A stretch of DNA of 64,000 bases from Viola odorata (taxonomy: Eukaryota; Streptophyta; Magnoliopsida; Malpighiales; Violaceae): positions 48,148,158-48,212,157 of the forward strand of contig OY829540.1 in NCBI GenBank assembly GCA_963691705.1. The letters are read 5' to 3'. The stretch's first letter is position 1. Each line of letters opens with the position of its first letter. Under the pieces are notes generated by a model, which saw nothing but the letters and a program-made list of their open reading frames with translations, searched no databases and had not been told where the DNA came from. Made by a program: the position numbers and the translations under genes. Positions 1 to 10,972 of the stretch are shown piece after piece.

Positions 1-2435
1 AAAAAAACTATTGCATTTTACTAATTTTGCCTGTTCTCTCTCGACAGCTGTCTCGTCTTATTAATTATTGCATTTTCCTTTTTACAATTTTTTTTTAACC
101 AGTTGGAAGTTTGGAAATGAAGAAAAGAAAATTATTACAAGAGAGTCATTGTTGATTGAGAATTTAATACTGATCGGATGAGACTAATTTTAATTAAAAA
201 TACACTCAAAAGAATAATTTTTTTAAACAGAAAAAATACAACTTTATAAATAAGCTTATTCTATAAAAAAAATTAAAGTTTTTTTTATAAGGAATTCATA
301 TTTTGGCCACTATATTTGTATAAAGTATATAAAATATGCAAATTGTGCGTTATATTTGTCCAATTGTAGTAATTCTTTCACTATTATGACGAATGTCCAT
401 TATTATGATTAGAAATCAGTTTATTATAATTTTAAAAAATGGTAAATTTTACCCTGTATTTGTATCATGTCTCAGGATAAATCACTATATTTGTTATTGA
501 GCCAAATAAGTTACTGTATTTATCCACTTGATCTACATTAGTCATTTCTTTCTAAAAATAGTTGATGAGTGTCGAATTCGTAAAAAGTAATTATAAAATA
601 TAACTCACTACTAAGAACAAGTTTAATTGTAAATAGCAAGTAAGAGGTTCGATCTATAGAGAGTACTGGTATAATTTTCGTGTGTGCTTGCAAAGACCAG
701 TGATAACACTTAGGTGAAATTGAGGGATTGTGTTTAAAACTAAAGACTGAAAAGTAAATAAAGTAAGTAAACAATCCAGACAAAAAATGCGATTCTTGGT
801 CAAGAGCCAAGTCAAGATGAAACAATCAAATGAGAGGGTTCCTAGTAGAAGCTTAGCAAGCGATGAGACATGAGCAACAATCATTAACGCATGAGTATTC
901 ATTTTCAATCCACAAAGTTGCTATAGGATCAAGGTACGCTTATAACCCTGCTTCCCTCCTGTATCAAAACCACTTCAAGTACGCTTAGAGATGATTTCTA
1001 ACCAACTAGCACCTTACTGGTTAAAGGGTTTACTAAATTGGTTGATGATTGATTAGGGGAAGACAACTCCAAACCTAGTATCCTTGGTTGTCAATCGGGA
1101 CTAAATCAGGTTAACCTTTCACACTAGCGGTACTCCGGGCTAGTTTGTGGTAGATCCATCAGCGCTAGTTTGTCTACTTCGATCCTCTTGGCACGTAAGT
1201 GGCCCAAGACATGTTACCGTGGTCAAGAAGAATGATAGTTGTGATAATCAACTTAACTCTAGATTGATCAGATCTAAAATCAAAAGGAAAACACAATACA
1301 ATTATTAAATACAGATTTAAAGATTAATAAAGAGCAATTAGGCTTCATGCATACTCATACTCATGCTTTAAAGTCTTCTACTAGAAATATTTATTTAGCT
1401 ACTCATACTCATGTTGAAAACAAACAAAAGATGTATTATAGAATATGAAAAATCTTTCGTTCCGTGAAGAACGTAGGAGCAAGAATTCAAAAATCGGAAA
1501 TCGGAATAGAGGTGAAGAAACCAGATAATAAAACCAAGTGCAGGCGAGAGCTCCTCTAAAAAAAACCTCTGCCAATAATATCTCCTAAAAGAAAATATAA
1601 TAAGATAAAACCTAATTAAACTCTATTTGTATCTAATCACTCTTCCTTCCCAATTAGAAGTCTACAGGCCTGAGATAAAGAAGGTAGGATGCAACTCCAA
1701 CGCTTCTGTTGATAAGACCAACAATCGTTATCACTGTAGGACTCTTATGCAAATATCGCTCGGTAAGACTGAATTCTTCTGCTGCCTAAATGGCTCTTCT
1801 TGGTTGAAAGGGTGGTCAAGAGAGATGTATGTCTCATTATGCCCAGAAATGGCTCTTTTTTTGCTCTTTTTCTACATTTGCTCTTCATGACTGTTTTCTA
1901 CAAAAAAAAACATGGAAAGCATATTGAAATCAATAGAATTACCATTCAAGATGCATGAAAACATGTGGTAAAACTACCACAAATTAAGCTCAATCAATAG
2001 TTATACCTCGTTTGGATACATCATAAAGCTATGATTACATGGTATTTTTTTTAATAACATGACATAAAAGTCATACCCTACACTCATTTTGCAATTGAAA
2101 AATAGAAAGTTGGATCAAAATATCCAAAAAAATAAAAAAAATCGAGCAGGATCAAAATAATATCTAATTTTTCAGTAATAAAACACTGAGTTAGATCAAA
2201 ATAATAAACCACTATTTTTCTCCACTCAATTTTATTTATTTATTTGGTTTTTTTGACATTGATTTTTTTATTATTTTTAAATTTAATTTATAAGTCAGTA
2301 TGGTCATGTTATTTTTTTAGATGTCAATCAAGGTATAATTATTCTTAAGAAGGAATGATTAATGTAGATTAAATGGATAAATACAATACTTTATTTACCA
2401 TTCTAATATATTTTAAAATAAAAAAAGAATTAAAA
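1..2435. other. AT-rich spacer, no gene seen
   Basis: This stretch is AT-rich with many short homopolymers and no long reading frame. The small frames near 540-900 and 1627-1890 have no recognisable domain and look like chance. A slightly less AT-rich block at about 640-1560 could be an old transposon remnant, but I found no paired termini or protein similarity to support that. Confidence 0.6.
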
Positions 2436-2438
2436 TTA

Positions 2439-2637
2439 GAGTAGTGTTAAGTATAGTCACTCTAAGCAACTATTTATCACATATGTGAATAACATGAGTA
2501 GTTAATTTTTTTGTATTTTAATTTTTTTATTGTGGACCAATCACATAAACAATGTTAATGGACACTTGTTTAGAGTGATTATCTCTAGCACTACTTTAAT
2601 TTTAATTCGTCACTACTGACTGTTTTTAGCACTACTC
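2439..2637. mobile_element. Tourist-like MITE, about 199 bp
   Basis: The left end GAGTAGTG (2439-2446) and the right end CACTACTC (2630-2637) are perfect inverse copies. The similarity continues inward with mismatches for about 20 bases. The element is flanked on both sides by TTA (2436-2438 and 2638-2640), the 3-bp target duplication typical of PIF/Harbinger-derived Tourist MITEs. There is no coding capacity, and the interior is AT-rich with a second, shorter inverted pairing (2439 onward with about 2540-2595). The superfamily assignment rests on the TSD and size. Confidence 0.6.
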
Positions 2638-2642
2638 TTAAA

Positions 2643-2683
2643 ATTATATTATATTATATTATATTATTATTATTATATTATAA
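2643..2683. repeat. (TTATA)n-type microsatellite
   Basis: Short tandem TTATA/TTA units run directly beside the right end of the MITE. It is a simple-sequence repeat with no coding meaning. Confidence 0.8.
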
Positions 2684-3760
2684 TCGATATAAGAGGCCGG
2701 GATGACCATGTTTTTGTCTTTTAGCATACTATTTATGATACTAAAAGAACACATTTAATACACGTAGCTATATTTTTTCTTTTTACCTAGACTTCCCTCT
2801 TATTAAACTTATATAGACTTAAATTGTGATGTTAAAAGAACACATTTAATATATGTATAATTACCTATGGTTTACGGTTTAAGATGATAAAAAAAGCTAA
2901 ATATATGTTCTAGTTAATTAATTTTACTCTACTAAAATATCATTAACTCAAATATTAACGGTCTAAATCTAAATAAATATATTATTAAAGTAAAAAAATA
3001 ATTTAATGATATTTTCTATAAAATAGGCATGAAAAAGTCTCCGGTTCAAGAAATCTACATAAAAAATAACTAATAAAATTTAATGAAAGTTGAAAGGGAA
3101 AGCTTATCGGAAAACAATACTAGTTGAAAGAGAGAAAAAAAATTAAAACCAATTTAAACGCGAAAAAAGAGATGGTGGGCGGAACAGAGTCAACAGGCAA
3201 GATTTGTATCCAACGGGGACAAAGACGTTAAGAATAATTATTTTAAATTATTTAATTACGTAAATAAATTATTTACTTTTTACAGAAAAATTAAAATTAT
3301 AAAGAATTATTATGCAGCGAAAAGCCACGCAAAAAAACGCACAAAATTTCAATGCACTAATAAATAAGTAATAAGACTATTAAACAAACACAAAAATGGT
3401 ATGAATAAATATATTTTACCTATTACCTAATTCTTCTATGCCAAAAAGCTTTCTGCAAGTCTTTTAGGGGGGAAATTAGTATGGAAAAAGACAAAGCATG
3501 ATAGCATTGCTTTGGGTTTCTCTTGATTCTCTATTTAAATTTGAGCTATACAATTTTGACATAGTTTCATGCCTATGAAATATGTATATGTAAATAAATA
3601 AACTTTTCTTTTACTATTTAAATATGTATATAACCTCTATTTTCATTAAATAATGTTTGAAATATTAACTATTTTACTAATAAAGTTGTATTAATGCCTT
3701 GAAGTTCAACTCTCCGTAGCAACAAAAAAAAAAAAAAAAAACTCTCAACTTTCCTATCGA
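2684..3760. other. AT-rich spacer, no gene seen
   Basis: AT-rich non-coding sequence with a poly-A run at about 3723-3741. I see no conserved frame, RNA gene or element terminus. Confidence 0.6.
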
Positions 3761-4221
3761 GTATGTCATCTCGATCTTTCAACCTGGGTGACAGGGGTCT
3801 TCCTCATCAGATCAGTGGCTTCAAGTAAGTCTTTTCGTTTTATTTATTCGAATTTTGATTATTGGTTTTCAAATTTCACTAGGATTCTTCTGTTCTTATC
3901 ATCCATAGATTTGATTTTGGTATCTTGTTAAATTTTAAATTTCAAAACATTATCTACAGCCGGCTGCAATTCAATTACATATTGGATTTTTACCCAACCC
4001 CTTTATCCCTTAAATTGTATTTTTTTAGAGTTCTACTTAGATTAATCTACCGAGTGTTTCAGCCGTAACAGATGACTATAAGTCTTTTTAAGCGTACAAC
4101 ACAGTGCTGCCACAAATCCTATTTGCATATACAACCTCCCAACTTCTCATTTTTTCTTTTGCTCTGTCAACTGTTCACACGCTTCCTCCTTAAGAGAATT
4201 GAGAAATACTTAGGATTATCT

Positions 4222-4536
4222 ATGGCGAGGGGTGGTAGATCGAGTCCGTCGAATAACGATTCCGAGTCAATTAGTAGCTCTGAGTCAAAGATGGTAGCCG
4301 TAGGATTCGAGCAAAGGAGGAGAGGAGTCTCTCTTGTGGGTGAGGTAGTGGGCAGGTTGACCAATGTAATTTTAGACAGTGATTTAGTGGAGCAGTTACA
4401 GGGTAATGGGCAAGCCTTAATTGAATTTGAAATTGAATTCATCCAATTTGTGGAGGAATTTATTGGGAGCAGAAAAAGGAGAGTGGGGAGTGACAAAGAC
4501 GTGGGAGTTAGGCTTGGAAATGGGTGGAGGACGTGA
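4222..4536 (+). CDS. Hypothetical ORF, unrecognised, doubtful
   Basis: A 104-codon frame opens at an internal ATG with a serine/asparagine-rich start (MARGGRSSPSN) and continues as a charged, valine- and glutamate-rich sequence I cannot match to a family. The frame is open further upstream to 4072, but that part reads like AT-rich non-coding DNA. A possible upstream mini-exon (ATG at 3763, donor-like CAAGTAAGT at 3822) could belong to the same transcript, but the join is speculation. GC content rises here compared with the spacer. It may be a host gene remnant or part of an unidentified transposon disrupted by the LTR that begins at 4832. Confidence 0.2.
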   Translation: MARGGRSSPSNNDSESISSSESKMVAVGFEQRRRGVSLVGEVVGRLTNVILDSDLVEQLQGNGQALIEFEIEFIQFVEEFIGSRKRRVGSDKDVGVRLGNGWRT

Positions 4537-4635
4537 GATGCAGGCCGACGCTGAAGTGAGGCTAGGTGGGTGACGTGGGCTGATTGGAAATGGGCTGGGA
4601 AGCAGCGGGCTGGAGTCTAGCCTGGGGGTGACAGC

Positions 4636-4831
4636 GGATGGGCCTTGGGCCCAGGGAGCAAACCACAAGACAGGCCCGACTGGAAAGGGAGTTGGGCTGG
4701 GTCGGGGTGGAGTAACAGGTGGGCTTCGGGCCCAGGCAGCAAGTCATGGTGTTGGCCATGGTGGAAAGGACCATGGGCTGGAACTGGATGTGGCAGCAGC
4801 TGGCCCTTGGGCCCAGTTAGAGGGGCCTTGG
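4636..4831. repeat. GC-rich diverged direct repeat, about 80-bp unit
   Basis: The motif GGGCC(T/C)TTGGGCCCAG or close variants recurs at about 4636, 4716 and 4798, giving units of roughly 80 bp. Translated, the units repeat glycine, tryptophan and proline residues. The block ends exactly where the LTR at 4832 begins, so the repeat or the gene containing it was probably interrupted by that insertion. Confidence 0.45.
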
Positions 4832-6160
4832 TGATATGATCCTAGCCCCATGGCTAGCCCCATCGCGCGCACAACACGCACACACCTTGCGGCTAAGGCC
4901 AATCAAATGAATACCTCAAGCCAAGGGCATTGTGAAGCAGCTAGTGAGGTTAATACAACCTCTACATATGGAGAGAGGACAAGAGAAGCTACTGGATAGA
5001 GCCATTAGGCGAAGGATGAATTGGAAGGTGGCTTGGAGGTGCTTATCATAAGACTTCACATCCGACAAAGCCAAGATATGGAAGCGAGGCTTCAATCGGG
5101 AAACCAAAGTAAATACAAGACCGATTGATATCTTAGGAAGATCGTGGCCAAGTTTGAGGACATTAGGACGAGTAAATCTCAAGATGGCTCATGGTGACAC
5201 TCTAGTTATCAAGAAGGAGATGCACAGGCGTGACCAACCACTTTGGCCGAACCCAGTCAGAGCTACACAAGTCAGAATTGTGTGATCTAGCATATTTCTT
5301 AAACCTCAAGATGTTGTCTCCATTGTGACCAAGTTTCAGCTCAAAATCACGAGCCGGTTGGATGTTATGGCTAGAGACATTTTCGCTGACAACAATCCTA
5401 CGCGGATAAGGACTTCAAAACGCGTCAGTCAACGCCGTTCGATTTATTTCGGACCTATTTAGCCTAGACCAGGGAGAGAGGACCCTGTCCACTATTGTCA
5501 GATGTTAGCTTTCGAATGGGATAGGTGTCAGCCCAATCGGACAAATGGATCGAAAGCTAGCATGGGTCGACATTTTGGTGCGCAGTGTGTACGCACGACA
5601 ACCCACAACTTGAGGATGGCGGACCAACTTGAAGCCCAACCATATGAATCACATCTGGAGGCTTCTAGAATGTTTGTAGATATTTATTATTTAGTTTATT
5701 CAGTTATTAGAGTTATTTATTAAATAGAACTTCTAAGTTGTATAGGTTTAGTATTACTACTTCTATTAAAATTAGAACTTATAGTTATAGTTAAACTTGT
5801 ACTTGGGCCAACGTCTATATATAGAGCCTTTTGTGCTCATTGTAAATCAGCCCCCCTAATTTTGATAATAGAATTTCGAGAAAGTTTCTCAAATTGTTCT
5901 TGTGAGAGAACCTTGTGCTTTTCCTTCAATTTCGCAAGCTAGGGCTAAGGCAAGTAAAACCGAAGTTGCGACCATTGTTTGTTCCTTAGGGTCATAGGGC
6001 TGAACCTAATACAAACAATAACCTCATTAGGCGACAACTAGGTCGACTAACAGTCCGTCAAAGGTCCCCAAGTGAGTCTATCCACCAAATTTCGCGTCAA
6101 TCTCAAACCTTCGAACTAGATCGTCATTCAAGCGCATCCTAGGCAACTAGGATCATATCA
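4832..6160 (+). repeat. 5' LTR of element E5 (Ty3/gypsy), 1.33 kb
   Basis: The segment opens with TGATATGATCCTAG and closes with CTAGGATCATATCA, a perfect 14-bp inverted repeat with the TG...CA ends of an LTR. A TATA-like box (TCTATATATAGAG, about 5813-5825) lies about 340 bp before the right end, as expected for a U3 promoter. A primer-binding-site-like sequence follows directly, then a gag frame on the same strand, which fixes this as the 5' LTR of a plus-strand element. I found no second copy in the window, so the element is truncated and the TSD cannot be checked. Confidence 0.75.
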
Positions 6161-6162
6161 GT

Positions 6163-6180
6163 TGGTAGCGGAGCTCTAGG
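6163..6180 (+). promoter_or_regulatory. Primer-binding site of E5
   Basis: TGGTAGCGGAGC sits two bases after the LTR end and differs at two positions from TGGTATCAGAGC, the complement of the initiator-Met tRNA 3' end used by many plant LTR elements. It would prime minus-strand cDNA synthesis. Confidence 0.6.
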
Positions 6181-6481
6181 AGTTCAAGGTTTGATTTATA
6201 TCAATTTATCTTTAATTTATATTTTGTTATTTCATTTTATTTGAGTCGTTGTAAAAACAATTCGCCAAACTATAAGCGATTTGTTTGAGTCAAAAAAAGA
6301 AAGAAAGAAAGAAAGAAAGAGTCGATTAGTATTTGTTTTGAGTCTTTTGTTCATCAAAAAAGTGTCACAAAATCAAGTCCCCAAAGTGTCATAAAAAGTC
6401 ATAAAAATAGTCCCAAAAGTGTCAAATAGAGTCACCAAAAATTTATCCCCAAAGTGTTTTTTGTTTTAATTTTTATTATTA
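6181..6481 (+). other. E5 leader with (AAAG)n and GTGTCA-rich repeat
   Basis: Untranslated leader between primer site and gag. It holds an AAAG microsatellite at about 6297-6320, followed by loosely repeated AAAGTGTCA words to about 6460. No other feature is visible. Confidence 0.5.
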
Positions 6482-6824
6482 TTGAGAGTCATGTTGAAAA
6501 GTCGAGCTTATCAGGCTAGTTGGCATGAGAGACAATGTAAGCCGTGGTATGAGAATGATGCCTATGTGAGGCAAGGACCGTATGATAGGTATGATGGGAG
6601 GAGACCTCGGTTTAAGGATCAACTTGACATAAATCGTAGGAGCATGAGGATGATAATCCCTTCCTTTGGAGGAACAAAAGATCCACATAAATACCTAACG
6701 TGGAAAAGGGAGATCCAATCAATCTTTGCTTATTGCGACTACTCAAAGGAGGAGAAAGTGACGATGGCATCGTCTGGATTCCTTGGGTATGCCACTCGTT
6801 GGTGGAGTGATATGGACAGAAAGT
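6482..6824 (+). pseudogene. E5 gag N-terminal fragment (chromovirus-like)
   Basis: The frame encodes a gag capsid start with the pattern IIPSFGGTKDPHKYLTW, then YCDYSKEEKV and the WW motif in ATRWWSDM. This matches the retrotransposon gag family in the same order as the gag of element H at 48 kb. It lies about 320 bp downstream of the primer site, as expected for gag. The similarity stops just after the WW motif, at about 6824, where TTCGGTA-rich sequence begins. The rest of gag and all of pol are missing from the window. The listed ATG is only a candidate start. Confidence 0.65.
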
Positions 6825-7215
6825 TTCGAAGTTCGGTAATACCGAACTTTTTAAAAGTCATACCGACCCGAATTCCAAATAACCCATACCGAAATCGAAT
6901 TTCCGAATTGAAATTTCGGTAAATTGAGGTTTACCGAACTTTACCGAAATTATTTCCAAGTCAGAACCAAAATTCATAAATTCGTTAAGTTCAGTATTAC
7001 CAAAAATGGAAGTATGAAAAATTATATCCGAACTTTCGAAAATATAGTCAAAATTTTGGTAAGTTCGGGTAACCGAACTTTCCAGTATTGATCTCGTACC
7101 GAACCGAACTTATAGTTTGGTAATCGTCTACTGATACCAAAATTACCGAACCGAAATTGCAAAAATTTCGGGTCGAAAAATTGGAAATTCGGTATTCGGT
7201 AATTTTGCACATTTT
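6825..7215. mobile_element. TTCGGTA/TACCGAA-rich transposon end, probably hAT-like
   Basis: The words TTCGGTA, GGTAACCGAAC, TACCGAA and related forms occur repeatedly in both orientations over about 390 bp and stop abruptly on both sides. Dense subterminal repeats of this kind are typical of plant hAT-type non-autonomous elements. The segment directly truncates the E5 gag. I could not pair it with a second terminus or a TSD, so class and limits are uncertain. Confidence 0.4.
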
Positions 7216-8753
7216 AATACATGTAGTGTTGACATGTGTAATTATAATAATTAAACAAAAAGGATAGTAATAAAAAGAATAAAAATTACTATCCAACTCT
7301 ACTCATCTTTACTTGAATTTAAATATTTATTATAAATAATTATTAATATCATTAGTCTCACAATTATTGCAATTAATGTTTTCTCAAGTTAGGTTATATT
7401 TCATATATACATGACTAAAAAAAATACACTTAACTTTTTTAACAAATATTTTTTAAGAAAAAATACTCCTCTATTATGTTAAATTAAAAATCTTACTATT
7501 ATTATAATTAATTATTATTTAATAAATTGAGTCATAAAATATAATATTATAATAATAATAATATATTTTTTATTTTTAAAATTAATTAATAATATAATTG
7601 CGCATACGCACGAGAATAGTTTCATTCTTATTTATAAAACAATTCTCATATGATTTAAGAAATACCAAAACAAACACACGATCGTAATTGAATCGCATCA
7701 TAAATAGTGAAACACTCTACCTTAATCCTAATAAAAAAATCAATTAAGTGCATTCCATTTTTTTCACTATTTTGTTTTGTTTAAATACAATTATTTCATG
7801 AGTGATTTAATAAACAAATAAGATATTAATATTGATGGTGGTGTTTAAGTGTCAAATTAGTAAAATAGATAAATAAGATATCAACATTAGTTGATGTGTA
7901 AAATTGTCCTATGTTTTACTAATTTTACTAAATTGAAAATTACCATTAACATTTGCTCTATTAGATAAAAGTTGATGATTTGGTGGTAAAATTATCAAAA
8001 AAAGAATTTGTTCACTATTAATCAAAATCTTGAATTTTAGTTTTAAAAATGAAAAAAATTATATTGGAATAGTCACATTTTTTAAAAGTTTGATAGTACT
8101 CGATTTAGACTAGTCTCAATAAAAAAAATACCCGACGAACAACAAATAAATAAATAAGATGCAGGTAAGATGATGTGCGTGTAATCTTTCACGGAATTCC
8201 CCATTTTATCTTAATTGCCTATACTTAGTTAGTTACCATAGATAATTAGAAGCTATCATAACATAATCAATAATATCACTTTAGTTTATCTCAAAATTTC
8301 CCACCATTACCAAACCTTGCATGGACCACAATTATATGTTCAAAAATAAAAATAAATATTCGACCAGTTTCGTGCATATACTTAGTTAGCCCACCATTGT
8401 TTTTTATTTTAAAAATAGAAAAAATAAACAATAATATCATCCTGGAAAGTATATTAGTCGGTTGAAAACAATAAGTACTTATTGTAGATCCATTTACTAA
8501 ATCTGTAAATTAAGTTTGTGAAGTTTGAAGATTAACATGAACGTTTCTGTTAGTAACACTCTTTATGTTTATTTTTAATTTACGTTTGAGTGCCTAAAAT
8601 TTATGTCCAAATTAATTAACATTTTGGGCTTTTCAATGATAATAAAGTGGTAGAGACTTGTTTTGATAAGATGGAATGAGAGAGAAATGAAATTTGTGTG
8701 TTATAGACACATAAATGAAATTTAGTTGGGTAAAACTATCTTAAAACTACTTA
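7216..8753. other. AT-rich spacer, no gene seen
   Basis: Strongly AT-rich with short ATT/TAT microsatellite-like tracts (for example 7480-7590). No reading frame of note, RNA gene or recognisable repeat boundary. It could be the interior of the hAT-like element that begins at 6825 or ordinary spacer. Confidence 0.5.
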
Positions 8754-9475
8754 TGCACATGGGGCACTCTATAGCCTTCTAGCACCGGGGCAAGTTGGCG
8801 TCTTTCAGTAAATTCCCTTAGTAAGTTGAACAACTTGAGTAGTAAAAGGCCAGACATAGCCTAACGAGAGAAATCATAATGCTACCCATGCACCTTTCGT
8901 TTGCATAATAATAATTCTCATGGTTGGGTGGTGTAAGTCGGCCTTCATTTAGTGAAGCTTCGGCCAAGAGAAGGACGGACAAATCTAGCTCATTTTAGGA
9001 GGGTGGCGCTTGATGGATGTTTAGGATTGAAGGGAGCGGATATGAGTGTTTAAAGGAAAGAGCGGAAGCATATGTAATATGTAAAGGAAAAGATGACTGT
9101 ATTGATTGGAAACGATTACTAGTAAGTAACTTGGAAAACTAGACAAACCCTCCTAGAATAAGATCTAGGCAACCTTGTCGTTGGTTTACACAAGGATCTT
9201 TCTTCAAGAATAACCCTCCCTAAAAAAGACTAAGGCAACCTATTCAATAGAAGAAGATAAAGAGTGGTTGGTTTTAAGAACCCTAATGCTAGACTAAGAT
9301 ATGGTCTATGTAGGAGATTACTCACAAAATCAAAGACAACCTAAAATGAGTTTATCACTCACTATTTATACTAGGCTATGTACAAGGGATACATACCCAA
9401 AAGCCCTTAGATAAAGGGTCTTGAGCACCGGGCTTGAGATGAGCCTTAAGGAAGGCGTGCGTAAGGCCTCAAGAG
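8754..9475 (-). repeat. H 3' LTR, portion distal to the hAT insertion
   Basis: On the minus strand this piece contains a TATA-like box (TAGTATAAATAG, about 9361-9372), then a leader-like stretch, as expected of an LTR. It continues on the far side of the hAT element at 12145. The outer ends are a guess: TGCAC at 8754 could pair with GTGCA ending near 12304, which would make an LTR of about 0.88 kb once the hAT element is subtracted. No second copy is in the window to confirm this. Confidence 0.5.
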
Positions 9476-9903
9476 TAGGGGTGGCAATATGGGACAATGT
9501 CCATATACCCGTCCCGTCTGTCCAAGTTTAGGCGGGATATGGACAATAATTTTAATCCCATTTAATAAACGGGACGGGTCAGACCCTTCCCGCTATATAC
9601 ACGGACAGACAGGATAAACCCGACGGGTTCCCGTCTGTCTATTTAATATTTTTTTACCACATTATTTAATTTATAAAAAAAAATTTAATTTAAAATCTTT
9701 ATTTATTTTACCACATTTTGACAAACCCATCCCGCTCTCCCCCTCTCTCAGTCGCCCTCGGCCACCACCTCTTCCACCACCCACCGCCCTCCTCCACCTC
9801 CTACAGCCACCTGTATTACCACCTCCCACGACCATCAAACGGTAAGAAACACTCTCCAAGCCTGCGTGTCTTGCATCTCCATCGTCCATTCCCCTCCGCC
9901 ACG

Positions 9904-10310
9904 ATGGCCATGATCACTAGGAATACCGCCACACGCCTCCCTCTTCTCCTAGCTTAGAGTCGCTCTGCCGCGCTCTCTCTCCACACCACCGTCCCCTCCC
10001 TTTCCCCCGAAACCGTACCCACCCCTTACGCACAGGCACCGCCCCCATCAACCTCTTCCCCCACCGGCCTTCCGAAGGCCGCGGAGTACGTGATTTCCAA
10101 AGTGGATGACCTCATGAACTGGGCCCGCCGCAGATCTCTCTAGCCCATGACTTTCGGCCTGGCTTGCTGTGCCGTCGAGATGATGCATACCAGAGCTTCT
10201 TACTACGATCTGGACAGATTTGGTATCATCTTCAGACCCAGCCCTCGCCAATCTGATTGTATGATTGTCGCCGATACCCTCACCAACAAAATGGCCACTA
10301 CCCTTCGCAA
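9904..10310 (+). pseudogene. Captured 5' exon of mitochondrial complex I 20-kDa subunit (NDUFS7/PSST)
   Basis: The intact gene encodes the NuoB/PSST subunit, which carries iron-sulfur cluster N2 of respiratory complex I at the mitochondrial inner membrane. Here the frame starts with MAMITRNTATRLPLL, a mitochondrial presequence known from plant homologues, and later reads [18 protein letters not shown], then [14 protein letters not shown] with the cluster-binding paired cysteines, then [15 protein letters not shown]. It stops at a GTAAGC donor (10311), so only the first exon was taken. Two in-frame stops are visible, one at 9955-9957 and one in the position of the tryptophan before PMTFG (TGG to TAG). 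The C-terminal part, including later cluster ligands, is absent. It cannot make a working subunit. Confidence 0.9.
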
Positions 10311-10432
10311 GTAAGCCACAGTAATCGATTTGTCAGTTGTGTAAAAGAATTATGCTTTGATTTGTGATCATCTCTTTCCTCCTTGTTTCTCTCAGTACAG
10401 TAATTTAACATTCTGTTTCTTTTGATTGCCAG

Positions 10433-10972
10433 ACTGTTGTCCTCAAGGTGACTATGTCATGTGGAGGTTGTTCTGAGGCTGTCAAGAGGGTTCTAGAGAA
10501 AATGGAAGGTTTGTTTTAGCCACTCTTTCTTTACCTTTATTGAATAGGTTCCACTTTGTTGGTTTTGTATACAATCACTGAAAGTAATCAAAGTTGAGAT
10601 GGGCCGTTTAAGTTGCCTGTCTAGCTGTCCAATGTTGAAGAATGTGTTTTCGGGTTAAATTTGAGGTTTTCATTTATGATTTGGATATATCGATGGTTTC
10701 ATTTTATCTCAAGTCATGACTGTAGTGTTTGTTCTTCGACTATTTTATCTGTGAGGTAATAAAAATATTTGTTGTTCTCTAATGCTCAATCTTCAGGTGT
10801 GGAATCCTTCGATATTGATGTGGAGCAGCAAAAAGTGACGGTTAAAGGAAATGTGCAGCCGGATGCTGTGTTCCAGGTTGTTTCAAAAACTGGGAAGAAG
10901 ACTAGCTTCTGGGAGGCAGCGCCACCTACCGAAACTGAAACAATGCCTGCTGAAACTATTGCTGCTGCTTAA
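10433..10972 (+). pseudogene. Captured copper chaperone fragment (CCH/ATX1-type heavy-metal domain)
   Basis: Two exons can be read: 10433-10508 and 10797-10972, separated by a GT...AG intron (10509-10796). The exons join in phase. They encode most of a heavy-metal-associated domain: [17 protein letters not shown] with the CxxC metal-binding pair, then [18 protein letters not shown] and KTGKKTSFW, followed by a short acidic/proline tail and a stop. This family delivers Cu(I) to P-type ATPases in the cytosol. The first exon with the start codon is missing; what precedes is an intron-like stretch ending in CCAG. Both splice sites and the frame are preserved, but without an in-frame start it is a fragment. 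About 700 bp of its 3' flank seems to have been captured as well. Confidence 0.88.

Noticed and set aside
538..908. Minus-strand ORFs near the left edge
   Set aside because: Short, overlapping in two frames, phenylalanine/leucine-rich from AT-rich DNA, with no domain.
1627..1890. 87-codon plus-strand ORF
   Set aside because: No domain, no promoter or splice support, and AT-rich spacer composition. Probably chance.
4072..4221. Upstream extension of the 4222 ORF
   Set aside because: The first 50 codons translate AT-rich sequence with no start context. The internal ATG is a better candidate.
7790..7990. Possible second MITE with repeated AATAAGATATTAA/AATAAGATATCAA words
   Set aside because: I could not find matching inverted termini or a target duplication.
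9671..9957. ORFs in both strands over the GC-rich CCACC tract
   Set aside because: They reflect the low-complexity proline/glycine-coding 5' leader of the captured NDUFS7 gene. The meaningful frame starts at 9904.
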